This document shows, piece after piece, positions 47,630 through 56,169 of a stretch of 64,000 bases of DNA; within the stretch, counting starts at the first letter, position 1; each line of letters begins with the position of its first letter. Location: contig NZ_LZIJ01000197.1 in assembly GCF_001667115.1 (NCBI RefSeq), forward strand, positions 1-64,000, in the 5' to 3' direction. Below the pieces are notes generated by a model. It was not told the DNA's origin. It saw nothing but the letters and a program-made list of their open reading frames with translations, and did no database searches. The DNA comes from Mycobacterium sp. 852002-51163_SCH5372311. GTDB lineage: Bacteria; Actinomycetota; Actinomycetes; Mycobacteriales; Mycobacteriaceae. A program made the translations under genes and the position numbers.

Positions 47630-48201
47630 GCGCTTGCCTCCTTGGACGTGTGATTCTCTCTGTCGGTCTCGAGCAGCTTTTCGAACAGCGCTCGATAGTG
47701 CACGAACGCCTCGCGTTGCTGCTCGGTGCTGACGTCGGCCTGCTGCTGCGCCAGGTGAATGCCGTGCGCCGCGCGATAGTTCTCGACGATCTGCGGATGG
47801 TCTACCGAGATGTCAGCGGCCCGCTGCTCGAAATCGTCGACCGGATAACCCCGTTCGCGCATCACCTCGGTGACCAACCGATCGGCGACGCCGACGGCGG
47901 TTGCCGGATTGTCCACGAACTTGGTCTGTACCTCGTGCCAGCGCGTTGTGAAATCCGATAGGGCCGACGGCGTCAGCGGGACGATCTCGAGATTTTCCCG
48001 CTTGCGTTCCCGGGCGGTGAGCTCATTCTCCGCCCCCTTCTGGCTACCGGTCTCGGACACCAGGCGCTCGTATTCGCGGCCGTAGTGCTGCTTGAGTCTC
48101 TCCGTTTTTCTGCGGCTGCTGATGACGCTTACCGCGGCGACCAGCACGGCGACCACGACGACGGCGGAGACCGCGATCAAAATCCATTCCCATGCGGGCA
48201 T
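47626..48201 (-). CDS. Membrane-anchored hypothetical protein, stress-cluster partner B
   Basis: 191 residues from ATG 48201, with GGAGAGGAG 6 nt upstream. An N-terminal membrane helix (5-28) is followed by a charged helical region and a domain shared with the downstream gene: W-x-x-VQ-x-x-FVD-x-P, VADRLVTEVM, HYRALFEKLL. The orientation suggests a cytoplasmic domain held at the membrane, with the soluble paralogue as partner. No known enzyme motif. The longer frame to 48411 lacks support. Confidence 0.82.
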   Translation of the reverse strand: MPAWEWILIAVSAVVVVAVLVAAVSVISSRRKTERLKQHYGREYERLVSETGSQKGAENELTARERKRENLEIVPLTPSALSDFTTRWHEVQTKFVDNPATAVGVADRLVTEVMRERGYPVDDFEQRAADISVDHPQIVENYRAAHGIHLAQQQADVSTEQQREAFVHYRALFEKLLETDRENHTSKEASA

Positions 48202-48314
48202 CTCGTGCTCCTCTCCTACACATGTCGAATAGCCCGAGGGGCGCCAACACAAACGCAATTTTGTGACGCGCCACACACAGCCGGGGCGGACCAAGCGTGG
48301 TCCGACTGCCCGAC

Positions 48315-48470
48315 TCAGAAGTAATGCCTGCGACCGCCGACCGCGCGTCCGGTGCTGCCCAGGATCGCCAGGATCACACCGACGACGAGCGCGATGATCC
48401 CCAGGGTCCACAGGATTTGGATCTTGAGCACGAGCCCTGCGATCAGCAGGATGACGCCGAGAATAATCAT
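48315..48470 (-). CDS. Small membrane protein, DUF6131-like
   Basis: 51 residues, MIILGVILLIAGLVLKIQI then a second hydrophobic helix and basic tail RAVGGRRHYF: two membrane helices. GAAGG lies 6 nt before the ATG. Tiny proteins of this type are frequent in actinobacteria near stress genes; I know of no biochemical role. It is divergent from the LuxR-type regulator and probably shares its control region. Confidence 0.8.
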   Translation of the reverse strand: MIILGVILLIAGLVLKIQILWTLGIIALVVGVILAILGSTGRAVGGRRHYF

Positions 48471-48537
48471 GACAAGCCTTCCCCTTGGGTTGTGAGTGAA
48501 TCGGGTCGGTTGTCCCGACTCTGCTCTCAGTCGACCA

Positions 48538-48570
48538 CCCTTAAGGGGGGTAGAAATACACCCTTAAGGA
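48538..48570. promoter_or_regulatory. Two tandem CCCTTAAGG palindromes, regulator binding region
   Basis: CCCTTAAGGG at 48538-48547 and CCCTTAAGGA at 48561-48570, 23 bp apart (two helical turns). Together with GGGTAGAAATACACCC between them they form a larger near-palindrome. The second copy overlaps the AAGGAGG ribosome site of the response regulator. The layout fits dimer-of-dimers binding and autoregulation. Confidence 0.6.
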
Positions 48571-48585
48571 GGTAATCTCGCCGAC

Positions 48586-49254
48586 ATGCCGACCCCGTCT
48601 CACGGTCCGATCACGGTCGCGCTCGTCGACGACTACGACGTTGTCGTCAAGGGCGTGGCCAACATGCTTGAGCCATACCGGGACCGCGTCGTGATCGCAG
48701 AACTCGACTCCACCATGCCCGTCAAAGACGCAGTCGACATCGTCCTGTACGACTCGTTCGCCCAGCCCGAATCGGACCACGAAGAGATCGGGGTCCTGGT
48801 TGCCAACCCCCGAGCGCGTCGAGTTGTGGTCTATACCTGGAACTTTCACCCGGATCTCGTCCAAAGTGCACGGCAACACGGAGCTCACGGGTATCTATCA
48901 AAGACTCTGCCTGCACGCGAGCTGGTCGCCGCATTGGAGGCGGTACATGCCGGCGAAATAATCATCAGCGAGGTCGAAGGGCGGGCGCGTAGCGTGCCAG
49001 GGCTGGACTGGCCCGGGCGCGGCGAAGGGCTGAGCGACCGCGAGTCAGAGATCCTGGCCTTGATCACCCAGGGCATGAGCAACGCCGACGTCGCACGCCT
49101 GACCTACCTGAGTCCGAACACCGTGAAGTCCTACATCCGCACGATCTACCGCAAAATCGGTGTTGCCAGCCGCACCCAGGCGGTGCTGTGGGGCGTGAAC
49201 CACGGCTTCACACCGGACCATCACCGCATCGAACACTGGCGCGGCGGACCCTGA
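48586..49254 (+). CDS. NarL/LuxR-type response regulator
   Basis: 222 residues. The receiver domain (8-125) keeps the acid pair Asp15/Asp16, phospho-acceptor Asp56 (IVLYDSFAQ), Thr84 and Lys106, so phosphorylation is possible. The LuxR-type helix-turn-helix (150-205) has LSDRESEILALITQGMSNAD and SPNTVKSYIRTIYRKIG. No histidine kinase is adjacent, so it is an orphan here. Tandem palindromes just upstream and the divergent small membrane gene suggest it controls this cluster and itself. Confidence 0.9.
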   Translation: MPTPSHGPITVALVDDYDVVVKGVANMLEPYRDRVVIAELDSTMPVKDAVDIVLYDSFAQPESDHEEIGVLVANPRARRVVVYTWNFHPDLVQSARQHGAHGYLSKTLPARELVAALEAVHAGEIIISEVEGRARSVPGLDWPGRGEGLSDRESEILALITQGMSNADVARLTYLSPNTVKSYIRTIYRKIGVASRTQAVLWGVNHGFTPDHHRIEHWRGGP

Positions 49255-49519
49255 GTTTCTGCATCGGCACGCCGGGAAGTCTCCGGTATGCCTTGCTCGA
49301 TCTCGCCGCTCTGCCCGACGACCCGGTTCCCGAGTGGCGATCACCCACGCCGGCCACGCTCACCGACAAGCGGCTCTCCGACACCCGCGGCCTGCGTGCC
49401 GACCGCTTTCAAAATCCGCGATATTCCCAAACGTTGTGTCGAGCAACATGATCCGTGAGCCGATATGCTGAGACACTCACCGTCATCGAGCGGTCCGCTG
49501 CGGCGCCTGGCGAAGCTTC

Positions 49520-49621
49520 ATGCCTGAACTGCCTGACGTGGAAGAGTTTCGGTGTGAAGTGGCCGACACCGCTGTTAGCCCGGGTGAAGGGGTCGCAGGC
49601 TTCCAATATTGCCGGGCGTAA
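49520..49621 (+). pseudogene. N-terminal fragment of an Fpg/Nei DNA glycosylase gene
   Basis: The 33-codon frame starts MPELPDVEEF. That opening, with catalytic Pro2 and Glu3, is diagnostic of formamidopyrimidine-DNA glycosylase/Nei proteins. After about 15 residues the similarity ends and the frame stops at 49621; the rest of the roughly 270-residue enzyme is absent. The region 49255-49519 before it holds no gene I can support. Confidence 0.6.
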
Positions 49622-49632
49622 TCTCAGCAGCT

Positions 49633-50043
49633 ATGAGTCTATTCACGCGCAGGCTTCCGACAATCGCCGTGACGCTGATAGCGGCTGGCTCCCAGCTATT
49701 TCCGGCAACCGCACGGGCGGAACTGCACAACATCACCTACATCGCGAGGGTCGACGCCCTGACGACGGGAAGTCAGGCCACCTTCGTCATCACGGGCGGC
49801 CAGACCAACACCGCACCATTAGGCACCGTGCCGGGCCGCGCATTTGAAGCCAACACGGTGCTTGACGACCCGCAAAAGGCCGGCCTGCGGATCGTGCTGC
49901 GATGGCCGTACTCCGCCAACGTGCATTGCGAGATAGACGTGGACGACAATGTTTTCGTCCAAGTCGACCAACGCGTCGCGCCGGTACCCGGGAATGCCGA
50001 TCCGATGAACGGCGTGTTGCAGTGCGGCGCACCGGTGAGCTAG
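49633..50043 (+). CDS. Small exported protein of unknown function
   Basis: 136 residues. A signal peptide (MSLFTRRLPTIAVTLIAAGS, cleavage near ATARA/E at 29) is clear. The mature part is beta-rich (ITYIARVDAL, ATFVITGG, LRIVLRWPY) with two cysteines, HCEID and LQCGAP, that could pair. It loosely recalls small mycobacterial exported beta proteins, but I recognise no family. TAATCT (49619-49624) lies 8 nt before the ATG, so the start is probably leaderless. The TAA stop of the glycosylase fragment lies inside that hexamer. Confidence 0.78.
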   Translation: MSLFTRRLPTIAVTLIAAGSQLFPATARAELHNITYIARVDALTTGSQATFVITGGQTNTAPLGTVPGRAFEANTVLDDPQKAGLRIVLRWPYSANVHCEIDVDDNVFVQVDQRVAPVPGNADPMNGVLQCGAPVS

Positions 50044-50069
50044 TGGCAAGCGCCGCGGGTCGTCACCGC
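50042..50069. repeat. Possible shortened copy of the dispersed palindromic element
   Basis: AGTGGCAAGCGC followed by CGCGGGTCGTCACC carries both end blocks of the elements at 26286 and 35813 but lacks the middle. It lies between two convergent genes, as copy 2 does. The match is short, so it could be chance. Confidence 0.35.
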
Positions 50070-50071
50070 AG

Positions 50072-51295
50072 CTACGGCCGCCAGCCGGTGGAGTCGGCCC
50101 ACGCCCAGGCCCGCCGGTAGGCGTCGAGGAACCACGGCTCCTTGGCGTCGGCGTAGTTACCGATGTCCGCACCCCCCGAGGCCGCGCCGAGTTCGGCTGC
50201 GCGCTTGGTGGCCAGGTAGTCCGCGCGCACGTCCGGATTGGCTTTCAGCCAGTCGGTGAACAGCAACGCGAACTGCTGATTCGGCCAGCCATCCACCCGG
50301 ATATGCACATGGGTCAGCCGTCCCGGATCCCCGGAGCCGTGAAACCGCTTGTGCCACAGTGCTGGATCATCGCTGTGGTCGTAACGGCCCACCGTGCTGC
50401 GGGCATCGGTCTTGACGGTGTCCTCGGTGATGGACTCGAGCCGAGGGTACCCGGCTGCCAGCAACGGCTCGACGAGTTCGTCTGCCACCGCTAATGATTC
50501 GACGGTGATCTGGATGTCGATGACGTCCTTGGCCGGGTAGTCCGGCACGGCCGTCGACCCGATGTGGTCGACCCGCAACGCCCGATGACCACATGCGGTC
50601 CGCAACCGGTCGATGATGCGCCGTGCCTGATCTGGCCAGGCTGGGTCGGCAGGCACCAGTCGGCCCTGCGCTCGGACGATCCGGCGCTCGGTCAGGTTGT
50701 GGGCGAATGGCAGTATCCGGTTGTTCCACACGTCGCGGGCCTGCTGCGCCAAGACATCTGGGCTGTCGGAGTTGTCCAGCCAAATGTCGGCGACGGCACG
50801 ACGCTGCTCATCGGTGGCCTGCGCGGCGATCCTGGCGCGGGCGGCGTCCTCGGTCATGCCGCGTTGCTCGACCAACCGCCGTACCCGCAATTCCACGTCG
50901 GCATGCACGATGACAACCAGTGGGAACAGGGGCGCCATCCCGGATTCCACCAGCAGCGGAATGTCTTCCACCACAACGGCATCTTCCGAAACCGCGGCGA
51001 TGATTTCCGAGCGGCGTTTCGCCACCAGCGGATGCACGATCCCGTTGAGCTTCTTACGCTCCTCGTCGTCGGCAAATGCCTTGGCGGCCAACGCGGGCCG
51101 ATCCAGCGCGCCATCGGGTAGCAGAATGTCCTCGCCGAACGCGTCAACCAACGAGGCCAGACCTTCGGTGCCGGGCTCCACCACCTCGCGGGCGATGACA
51201 TCCCCGTCGACGATGATCCCGCCGCACTGCGAGAAGGTGGCGGACAACGACGATTTGCCGGCGCCGATGCCGCCGGTCAATCCGATGCGCAGCAT
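50072..51295 (-). CDS. coaE: Dephospho-CoA kinase fused to a GrpB/UPF0157 domain
   Basis: Last step of coenzyme A synthesis: phosphorylates dephospho-CoA. 407 residues from ATG 51295, the mycobacterial length. The N-terminal kinase (1-200) has P-loop GLTGGIGAGKSS and the substrate DGD and PLLVE motifs. The C-terminal half (about 215-385) is a GrpB (UPF0157) domain with HIGSTAVPDYPAKDVIDIQ, resembling a nucleotidyltransferase fold. The fusion is standard in mycobacteria; the added domain's role is not settled. Confidence 0.96.
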   Translation of the reverse strand: MLRIGLTGGIGAGKSSLSATFSQCGGIIVDGDVIAREVVEPGTEGLASLVDAFGEDILLPDGALDRPALAAKAFADDEERKKLNGIVHPLVAKRRSEIIAAVSEDAVVVEDIPLLVESGMAPLFPLVVIVHADVELRVRRLVEQRGMTEDAARARIAAQATDEQRRAVADIWLDNSDSPDVLAQQARDVWNNRILPFAHNLTERRIVRAQGRLVPADPAWPDQARRIIDRLRTACGHRALRVDHIGSTAVPDYPAKDVIDIQITVESLAVADELVEPLLAAGYPRLESITEDTVKTDARSTVGRYDHSDDPALWHKRFHGSGDPGRLTHVHIRVDGWPNQQFALLFTDWLKANPDVRADYLATKRAAELGAASGGADIGNYADAKEPWFLDAYRRAWAWADSTGWRP

Positions 51296-51305
51296 CCGTC
51301 CGGGG

Positions 51306-52751
51306 TTAGGCGCTGCCGGCGAGCTTTTCCCGCAGAGCGGCCAGTTGGGCGTCGCTGGCCAGCGATCCACCGGCCGACTTTTCCGGCGAGCTGCTGCTGG
51401 ACGGCGCCTGCTCGCCCCCGCCGTGTCCGGCCGCCTCGGCGGCGGCGAACTTCTCCATCTGCGCGGTGTGCATTTTGTGACGGCGCTCGGCCTCGGCGTA
51501 GCGGGCTTCCCATTCGTTACGCTGAGCGTCGAAACCTTCCAGCCATTCGTTGGTCTCGGCGTCGAAGCCCTCGGGGAAGATGTAGTTGCCCTGCTCGTCG
51601 TAGCTGTCGGCCATGCCGTACTTGGCCGGGTCGAACTCCTCGGTGTAGTCCTCGTTGGCCTGCTTGAGCGACAACGAGATTCGGCGCCGGTCCAGATCGA
51701 TGTCGATGACCTTGACCATGGCGTCGTCGCCGACGGCTACCACCTGGTCGGGGACCTCGACGTGACGCTCGGCAAGCTCGGAGATGTGCACCAAGCCTTC
51801 GATACCCTCTTCGACGCGCACGAACGCACCGAACGGGACCAGCTTGGTGACCTTGCCGGGCACAATCTGCCCGATGGCATGGGTGCGGGCGAAGTGCCGC
51901 CACGGGTCTTCCTGAGTCGCCTTGAGCGACAACGAAACCCGCTCGCGGTCCATGTCGACGTCGAGCACCTCTACGGTTACCTCGTCGCCCACCTGGACCA
52001 CCTCGGACGGGTGGTCGATGTGCTTCCAGGACAGCTCGGAGACGTGCACCAGACCGTCCACACCGCCCAAGTCGACGAACGCGCCGAAGTTGACGATCGA
52101 CGAGACCACACCCTTGCGAATGGTGCCTTTCTGCAGCTGGTTGAGGAACTCGCTGCGCACCTCGGACTGGGTCTGCTCCAGCCAGGCCCGGCGGGACAGC
52201 ACCACGTTGTTGCGGTTCTTGTCCAGCTCGATGATCTTGGCCTCGATCTCCTTGCCGATATACGGCTGCAGATCACGGACCCGGCGCATCTCGACCAGCG
52301 ACGCGGGCAGGAAGCCGCGCAGCCCGATGTCGAGGATCAGTCCACCCTTGACCACCTCGATGACGGTGCCCTTGACGGCCTCGTCCTTGGCCTTGAGCTC
52401 CTCGATGGTGCCCCAGGCGCGCTCATACTGGGCGCGCTTCTTGGAGAGAATCAGCCGACCCTCTTTGTCCTCCTTGGTGAGGACTAAAGCCTCGACCTCA
52501 TCGCCGACGGAAACGACCTCGTTGGGGTCGACGTCGTGCTTGATGGAGAGTTCGCGGGCGGGAATGACCCCTTCGGTCTTGTAGCCGATATCGAGGAGCA
52601 CCTCGTCCCGGTCCACTTTGACGATCGTGCCTTCGACGATGTCGCCGTCGTTGAAGTATTTGATCGTTTTGTCTATTGCTGCGAGAAAGTCCTCGCTGGT
52701 GCCTATGTCGTTGACGGCTACTTGCGGCGAGGTGACGGTGGGACTCGGCAT
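51306..52751 (-). CDS. rpsA: 30S ribosomal protein S1
   Basis: 481 residues with four S1 OB-fold repeats (about 35-105, 122-188, 208-277, 294-364) that bind mRNA, and an acidic Ser-rich tail ending in LREKLAGSA. The tail (about 435-465) is the part that varies most between mycobacterial species and has been discussed for pyrazinoic acid binding. GGAG lies 12 nt before the ATG. The 181-bp gap to polA holds the promoter at 52847-52876. Confidence 0.97.
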   Translation of the reverse strand: MPSPTVTSPQVAVNDIGTSEDFLAAIDKTIKYFNDGDIVEGTIVKVDRDEVLLDIGYKTEGVIPARELSIKHDVDPNEVVSVGDEVEALVLTKEDKEGRLILSKKRAQYERAWGTIEELKAKDEAVKGTVIEVVKGGLILDIGLRGFLPASLVEMRRVRDLQPYIGKEIEAKIIELDKNRNNVVLSRRAWLEQTQSEVRSEFLNQLQKGTIRKGVVSSIVNFGAFVDLGGVDGLVHVSELSWKHIDHPSEVVQVGDEVTVEVLDVDMDRERVSLSLKATQEDPWRHFARTHAIGQIVPGKVTKLVPFGAFVRVEEGIEGLVHISELAERHVEVPDQVVAVGDDAMVKVIDIDLDRRRISLSLKQANEDYTEEFDPAKYGMADSYDEQGNYIFPEGFDAETNEWLEGFDAQRNEWEARYAEAERRHKMHTAQMEKFAAAEAAGHGGGEQAPSSSSSPEKSAGGSLASDAQLAALREKLAGSA

Positions 52752-52846
52752 ATTGTTGGGTTGCTCCGGACAGGGTCAGGTCGTAGGGACTAAGTGACAG
52801 TTGTTGTTGGTGTGACCCGCCATCGAGCACCAACGGGCACCTGTCG

Positions 52847-52876
52847 AGGCTACTCGACTGCGTACATGCTGGACAA
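52847..52876 (-). promoter_or_regulatory. Promoter of rpsA
   Basis: Minus strand: TTGTCC (52876-52871), an 18-bp spacer, TAGCCT (52852-52847). Both hexamers fit the main mycobacterial sigma factor. The predicted start near 52840 gives an 88-nt leader for rpsA. Confidence 0.6.
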
Positions 52877-52929
52877 ACCCGGTCTTCCCAGCTGGTAATT
52901 CCTGGTCAGACCGTCTCGCCGGACGCCGC

Positions 52930-55632
52930 TTAATGGGCCGCCGAGTCCCAGCTGCGCCCGTAGCCCACCGACACCTCCAGCGGGACGTCGAGCGGGTAGG
53001 CGCCACCCATTCTTTCCCGGACCAGCGCTTCGACCTGCTCACGCTCACCGGGCGCGATTTCGAACAACAGTTCGTCGTGTACCTGCAGCAGCATCCGGGA
53101 GGCCAGGCCGGCCGCTTTGATCGCCTTCTCGACCTCGATCATCGCCACCTTGATGATGTCGGCCGCGCTGCCCTGGATCGGCGCGTTGAGCGCCGCCCGC
53201 TCGGCGGCCTCACGGACCTGGCGGTTGCTGCTGTCCAGCTCGGGAAGATAGCGCCGGCGTCCCAGCACGGTCGAGGTGTAGCCGTCCTTGCGCGCCTGCT
53301 CGACGACGTCCATGAGGTAGTCCCGCACCCCCCCGAAGCGGGCGAAGTAGGCGTCCATCTGCTCCTTGGCCTCCTCGGTGGAGATCTTCAGCTGCTGCGA
53401 CAGCCCGTAGGCGCTCAGCCCGTAGGCCAGCCCGTACGACATCGCCTTGACCCGCCGCCGCAATTCGGCGGTGACCTCCTCGATCGGCACGCCGAACGCC
53501 CGGGATGCGACGAACGAGTGCAGGTCCTCCCCCGTCCGGAATGCTTCGATCAGGCCGTCGTCGCGCGACAGGTGAGCCATGATCCGCATCTCGATCTGGC
53601 TGTAGTCGGCGGTCATCAGCTCGCTGTATCCGCCGGCCGGGCCGGAACCAACCACGAACGCGTCGCGGATCTGGCGTCCCGCGTCGGTGCGGATCGGGAT
53701 GTTCTGCAGGTTGGGCTCGGTCGACGACAACCTGCCCGTCGCCGCGATCGTCTGGTTGAAGGTGGTGTGAATCCGGCCGTCGGCGGCCACCGAGTTGAGC
53801 AGCCCGTCAACGGTGACCTTGAGCCGGGTGACATCGCGGTGGGTCAGCAGATGCTGCAGGAAAGGGTGCCCGGTCTTGTCAAAAAGACCCTGCAAGGCGT
53901 CCGCGTCGGTGGTGTAGCCGGTCTTGGTCCGTTTGGTCTTCGGCATGCCCAGTTCGTCGAACAGCACGACCTGCAGCTGTTTGGGTGACCCCAGGTTGAT
54001 CTGCTTGCCGATCACCGCGTAGGCGGCCTCGGCGGCGTCACGGATCTGGTCGCCGAACTGGCTTTGCAGCTCCGTCAGCATCTTCAAGTCGACGGCAATG
54101 CCCGCGGCTTCCATGTCTGCCAGCACCTGCTGGACCGGCAGCTCCATCTCACCCAGCAGAGCGGTGGAGTCGATGCGGGCCAGCTCCTCATCGAGCGCGT
54201 CGGCGAGATCCACCACCGCCCGGGCTCGCAGGATCACCGTCTGAACGGCCTGGCCGTCCACGCCGTCCATGTCGTCGAGTAGCGAAAGCTGTTGCTGTTC
54301 CGAGGTTTCAGCGCGCAGCTCGCGACGCAGATAGCGCAGCGACAAGTCGTCGAGGGAGAAGCTGCGCTGGCCCGGTCGCACCAGATAGGCCGCCAGCGCC
54401 GTGTCGGAGGTGACGCCGTTCAGCGTCCATCCACGTCCCGCAAGGTCGTGTATGGCCAACTTCGCCTCGTGTAGGGCTTTGGGCTGCTGGGGATCGGCCA
54501 GCCAAGCCGACAGCGCGGCATCGTCTTCGGGAGTCAACGTCGCGGTGTCGATATAGCCGCCTTCGCCGTCGGCGGCGGCGATGGCCAGCGCGGTGGCGTC
54601 CCCGTCATACGGCTGATGGGTGCCCACGACGGCCAGCCCCGACCGGCGTCCGTCGCCGGCGTGCTCAGCCAGCCACTGGCCGACCGTGCCCGGCTCCAGC
54701 GCGTCGCCGCGCACGTCAAACCCCTCGTCGACCTCGGGCTCGACCGCCGCAAGGGTCTCGAACAAGCGGTCGCGCAGCACCCGGAACTCGAGGTCGTCGA
54801 AAAGCCGGTGGATCTGGTCCCGGTCCCAGGGCAGCAAGCGCAGCGTGTCCGGCGTCTGCGCCAACGGCACATCGCGGACCAACTCGGTGAGATCCCGATT
54901 CAGCACGACATTGGCCACATGCGCGCGCAAGGCGTCGCCCACCTTGCCGCGCACCGAGTCGACGTTGTCCACCAGCGATTGCAGCGTGCCGTACTCGACG
55001 ATCCACTTGGACGCGGTCTTCTCTCCGACGCCGGGAATGCCGGGCAGGTTGTCGCTGGGATCGCCGCGCAGCGCGGCGAAGTCCGGGTATTGCTTGGGGG
55101 TCAGCCCGTATTTCTCGACGACTGCCTCCGGGGTGAAGCGGGTGAGTTCGCTGACGCCTTTGCGCGGATACAGCACGGTCACGTCGTCGCTGACCAACTG
55201 CAGCGAGTCGCGGTCGCCGGTGACCACCAGCACGCGATAGCCCTGGTCCTCGGCTTGGGTGGCCAGCGTGGCGATGATGTCGTCAGCCTCGAAGCCCGGC
55301 TCCGCGAGCACCGTAATGCCCAGCGCGGCAAGGACTTCCTTGGTGATGTCGATCTGGCCGTGAAACTCGTCGGGGGTGGACGACCGGTTGGCTTTGTACT
55401 CCGGGTAGCGCTCGGAGCGGAAGGTCTGACGCGATACGTCGAACGCCGCCGCGATGTGCGTCGGCGACTCGTCGCGCAGCAGGTTGATCAGCATGGCGGT
55501 GAAGCCGTAGACCGCGTTGGTGGTCAGCCCGCCGCGCGTTTTGAAGTTCTCCGCCGGCAACGCGTAGAACGCGCGAAACGCCAGCGAATTGCCGTCCAGC
55601 AACATCAGCGTCGGCTTGGCATCCTCGCTCAC
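52930..55632 (-). CDS. polA: DNA polymerase I
   Basis: 900 residues from GTG 55632. An N-terminal 5' nuclease (8-290; LLDGNSLAFRAFYALP, VVTGDRD, GDPSDNLPGIPGVGEKTA) is followed by an exonuclease-like region that lacks the usual proofreading acidic motif set, and a family A polymerase domain with motif A MTADYSQIEMR, motif B RRRVKAMSYGLAYG and motif C LLQVHDELLFE. TAGAGT (55640-55645) lies exactly 7 nt before the GTG, so the mRNA is probably leaderless; this fixes the start against the long upstream frame. Confidence 0.97.
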   Translation of the reverse strand: MSEDAKPTLMLLDGNSLAFRAFYALPAENFKTRGGLTTNAVYGFTAMLINLLRDESPTHIAAAFDVSRQTFRSERYPEYKANRSSTPDEFHGQIDITKEVLAALGITVLAEPGFEADDIIATLATQAEDQGYRVLVVTGDRDSLQLVSDDVTVLYPRKGVSELTRFTPEAVVEKYGLTPKQYPDFAALRGDPSDNLPGIPGVGEKTASKWIVEYGTLQSLVDNVDSVRGKVGDALRAHVANVVLNRDLTELVRDVPLAQTPDTLRLLPWDRDQIHRLFDDLEFRVLRDRLFETLAAVEPEVDEGFDVRGDALEPGTVGQWLAEHAGDGRRSGLAVVGTHQPYDGDATALAIAAADGEGGYIDTATLTPEDDAALSAWLADPQQPKALHEAKLAIHDLAGRGWTLNGVTSDTALAAYLVRPGQRSFSLDDLSLRYLRRELRAETSEQQQLSLLDDMDGVDGQAVQTVILRARAVVDLADALDEELARIDSTALLGEMELPVQQVLADMEAAGIAVDLKMLTELQSQFGDQIRDAAEAAYAVIGKQINLGSPKQLQVVLFDELGMPKTKRTKTGYTTDADALQGLFDKTGHPFLQHLLTHRDVTRLKVTVDGLLNSVAADGRIHTTFNQTIAATGRLSSTEPNLQNIPIRTDAGRQIRDAFVVGSGPAGGYSELMTADYSQIEMRIMAHLSRDDGLIEAFRTGEDLHSFVASRAFGVPIEEVTAELRRRVKAMSYGLAYGLSAYGLSQQLKISTEEAKEQMDAYFARFGGVRDYLMDVVEQARKDGYTSTVLGRRRYLPELDSSNRQVREAAERAALNAPIQGSAADIIKVAMIEVEKAIKAAGLASRMLLQVHDELLFEIAPGEREQVEALVRERMGGAYPLDVPLEVSVGYGRSWDSAAH

Positions 55633-55639
55633 GGCTCTC

Positions 55640-55645
55640 ACTCTA
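55640..55645 (-). promoter_or_regulatory. -10 element of polA (leaderless)
   Basis: TAGAGT on the minus strand, 7 nt before GTG 55632. Matches TANNNT and places the transcript start at the start codon. Confidence 0.6.
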
Positions 55646-55680
55646 GGCACTCGGTCCGACGGCCCATGCGCCGCTAGAAC

Positions 55681-55694
55681 TGGAACACGTTTCA
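55681..55694. promoter_or_regulatory. KstR-type operator
   Basis: TGGAACACGTTTCA fits the published KstR consensus TNNAACNNGTTNNA at every fixed position. It lies 19 bp upstream of the -10 of the DUF35 gene, where a repressor would block polymerase. KstR represses cholesterol catabolism genes in mycobacteria. Confidence 0.75.
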
Positions 55695-55713
55695 GTTTTG
55701 CGCGTGCGCTCGG

Positions 55714-55719
55714 TAGGCT
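55714..55719 (+). promoter_or_regulatory. -10 element of the DUF35/thiolase pair (leaderless)
   Basis: TAGGCT, 6 nt before ATG 55726. It matches TANNNT; the KstR-type site covers the -35 position. Confidence 0.6.
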
Positions 55720-55725
55720 GGCCCG

Positions 55726-56169
55726 ATGCCCGAGGTCACCAGCCAAGAACCGGCGATCGATGGATGGTTCGCCACCGATGACGCCGGCAGCCCACATCTG
55801 ACCGGCAGCAAATGCCCGCAGTGTGGCACCTACGTCTTCCCGCCCCGCGAGAACAATTGCCCCAACCCGGCCTGCGACAGCGACACCCTGGAGTCGGTCG
55901 CCTTGTCCGCTCGGGGAAAGCTGTGGAGCTACACCGAAAACCGTTATCCCCCACCGCCGCCCTACCCCGCGCCGGACCCCTTCGAGCCCTTTGCCATCGC
56001 CGCGGTAGAACTGGCCGAGGAGGGACTCATCGTGCTGGGCAAGGTGGTCGAGGGCACCCTGGCCGCGGACCTGAAAGTCGGCATGGAGATGGAGCTGACC
56101 ACGATGCCGCTGTTCGTCGACGACGACGGCGTCGAGCGCATCGTGCACGCGTGGAGGATCGCATCGTGA
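55726..56169 (+). CDS. DUF35 OB-fold, zinc-ribbon acyl-CoA-associated protein (Rv1628c-like)
   Basis: 147 residues. The zinc ribbon uses Cys30, Cys33, Cys45 and Cys50 (KCPQCGTYVFPPRENNCPNPAC), then an OB fold (LWSYTENRYPPPPPY, FAIAAVELAEEGLIVLGKV). DUF35 proteins partner thiolase-like enzymes or hydratases; ChsH2 with Ltp2 in cholesterol side-chain removal is the best-known case. The stop overlaps the thiolase start by 4 nt (GTGA). The KstR-type site supports a steroid or related lipid role; the substrate is not shown. Confidence 0.9.
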   Translation: MPEVTSQEPAIDGWFATDDAGSPHLTGSKCPQCGTYVFPPRENNCPNPACDSDTLESVALSARGKLWSYTENRYPPPPPYPAPDPFEPFAIAAVELAEEGLIVLGKVVEGTLAADLKVGMEMELTTMPLFVDDDGVERIVHAWRIAS

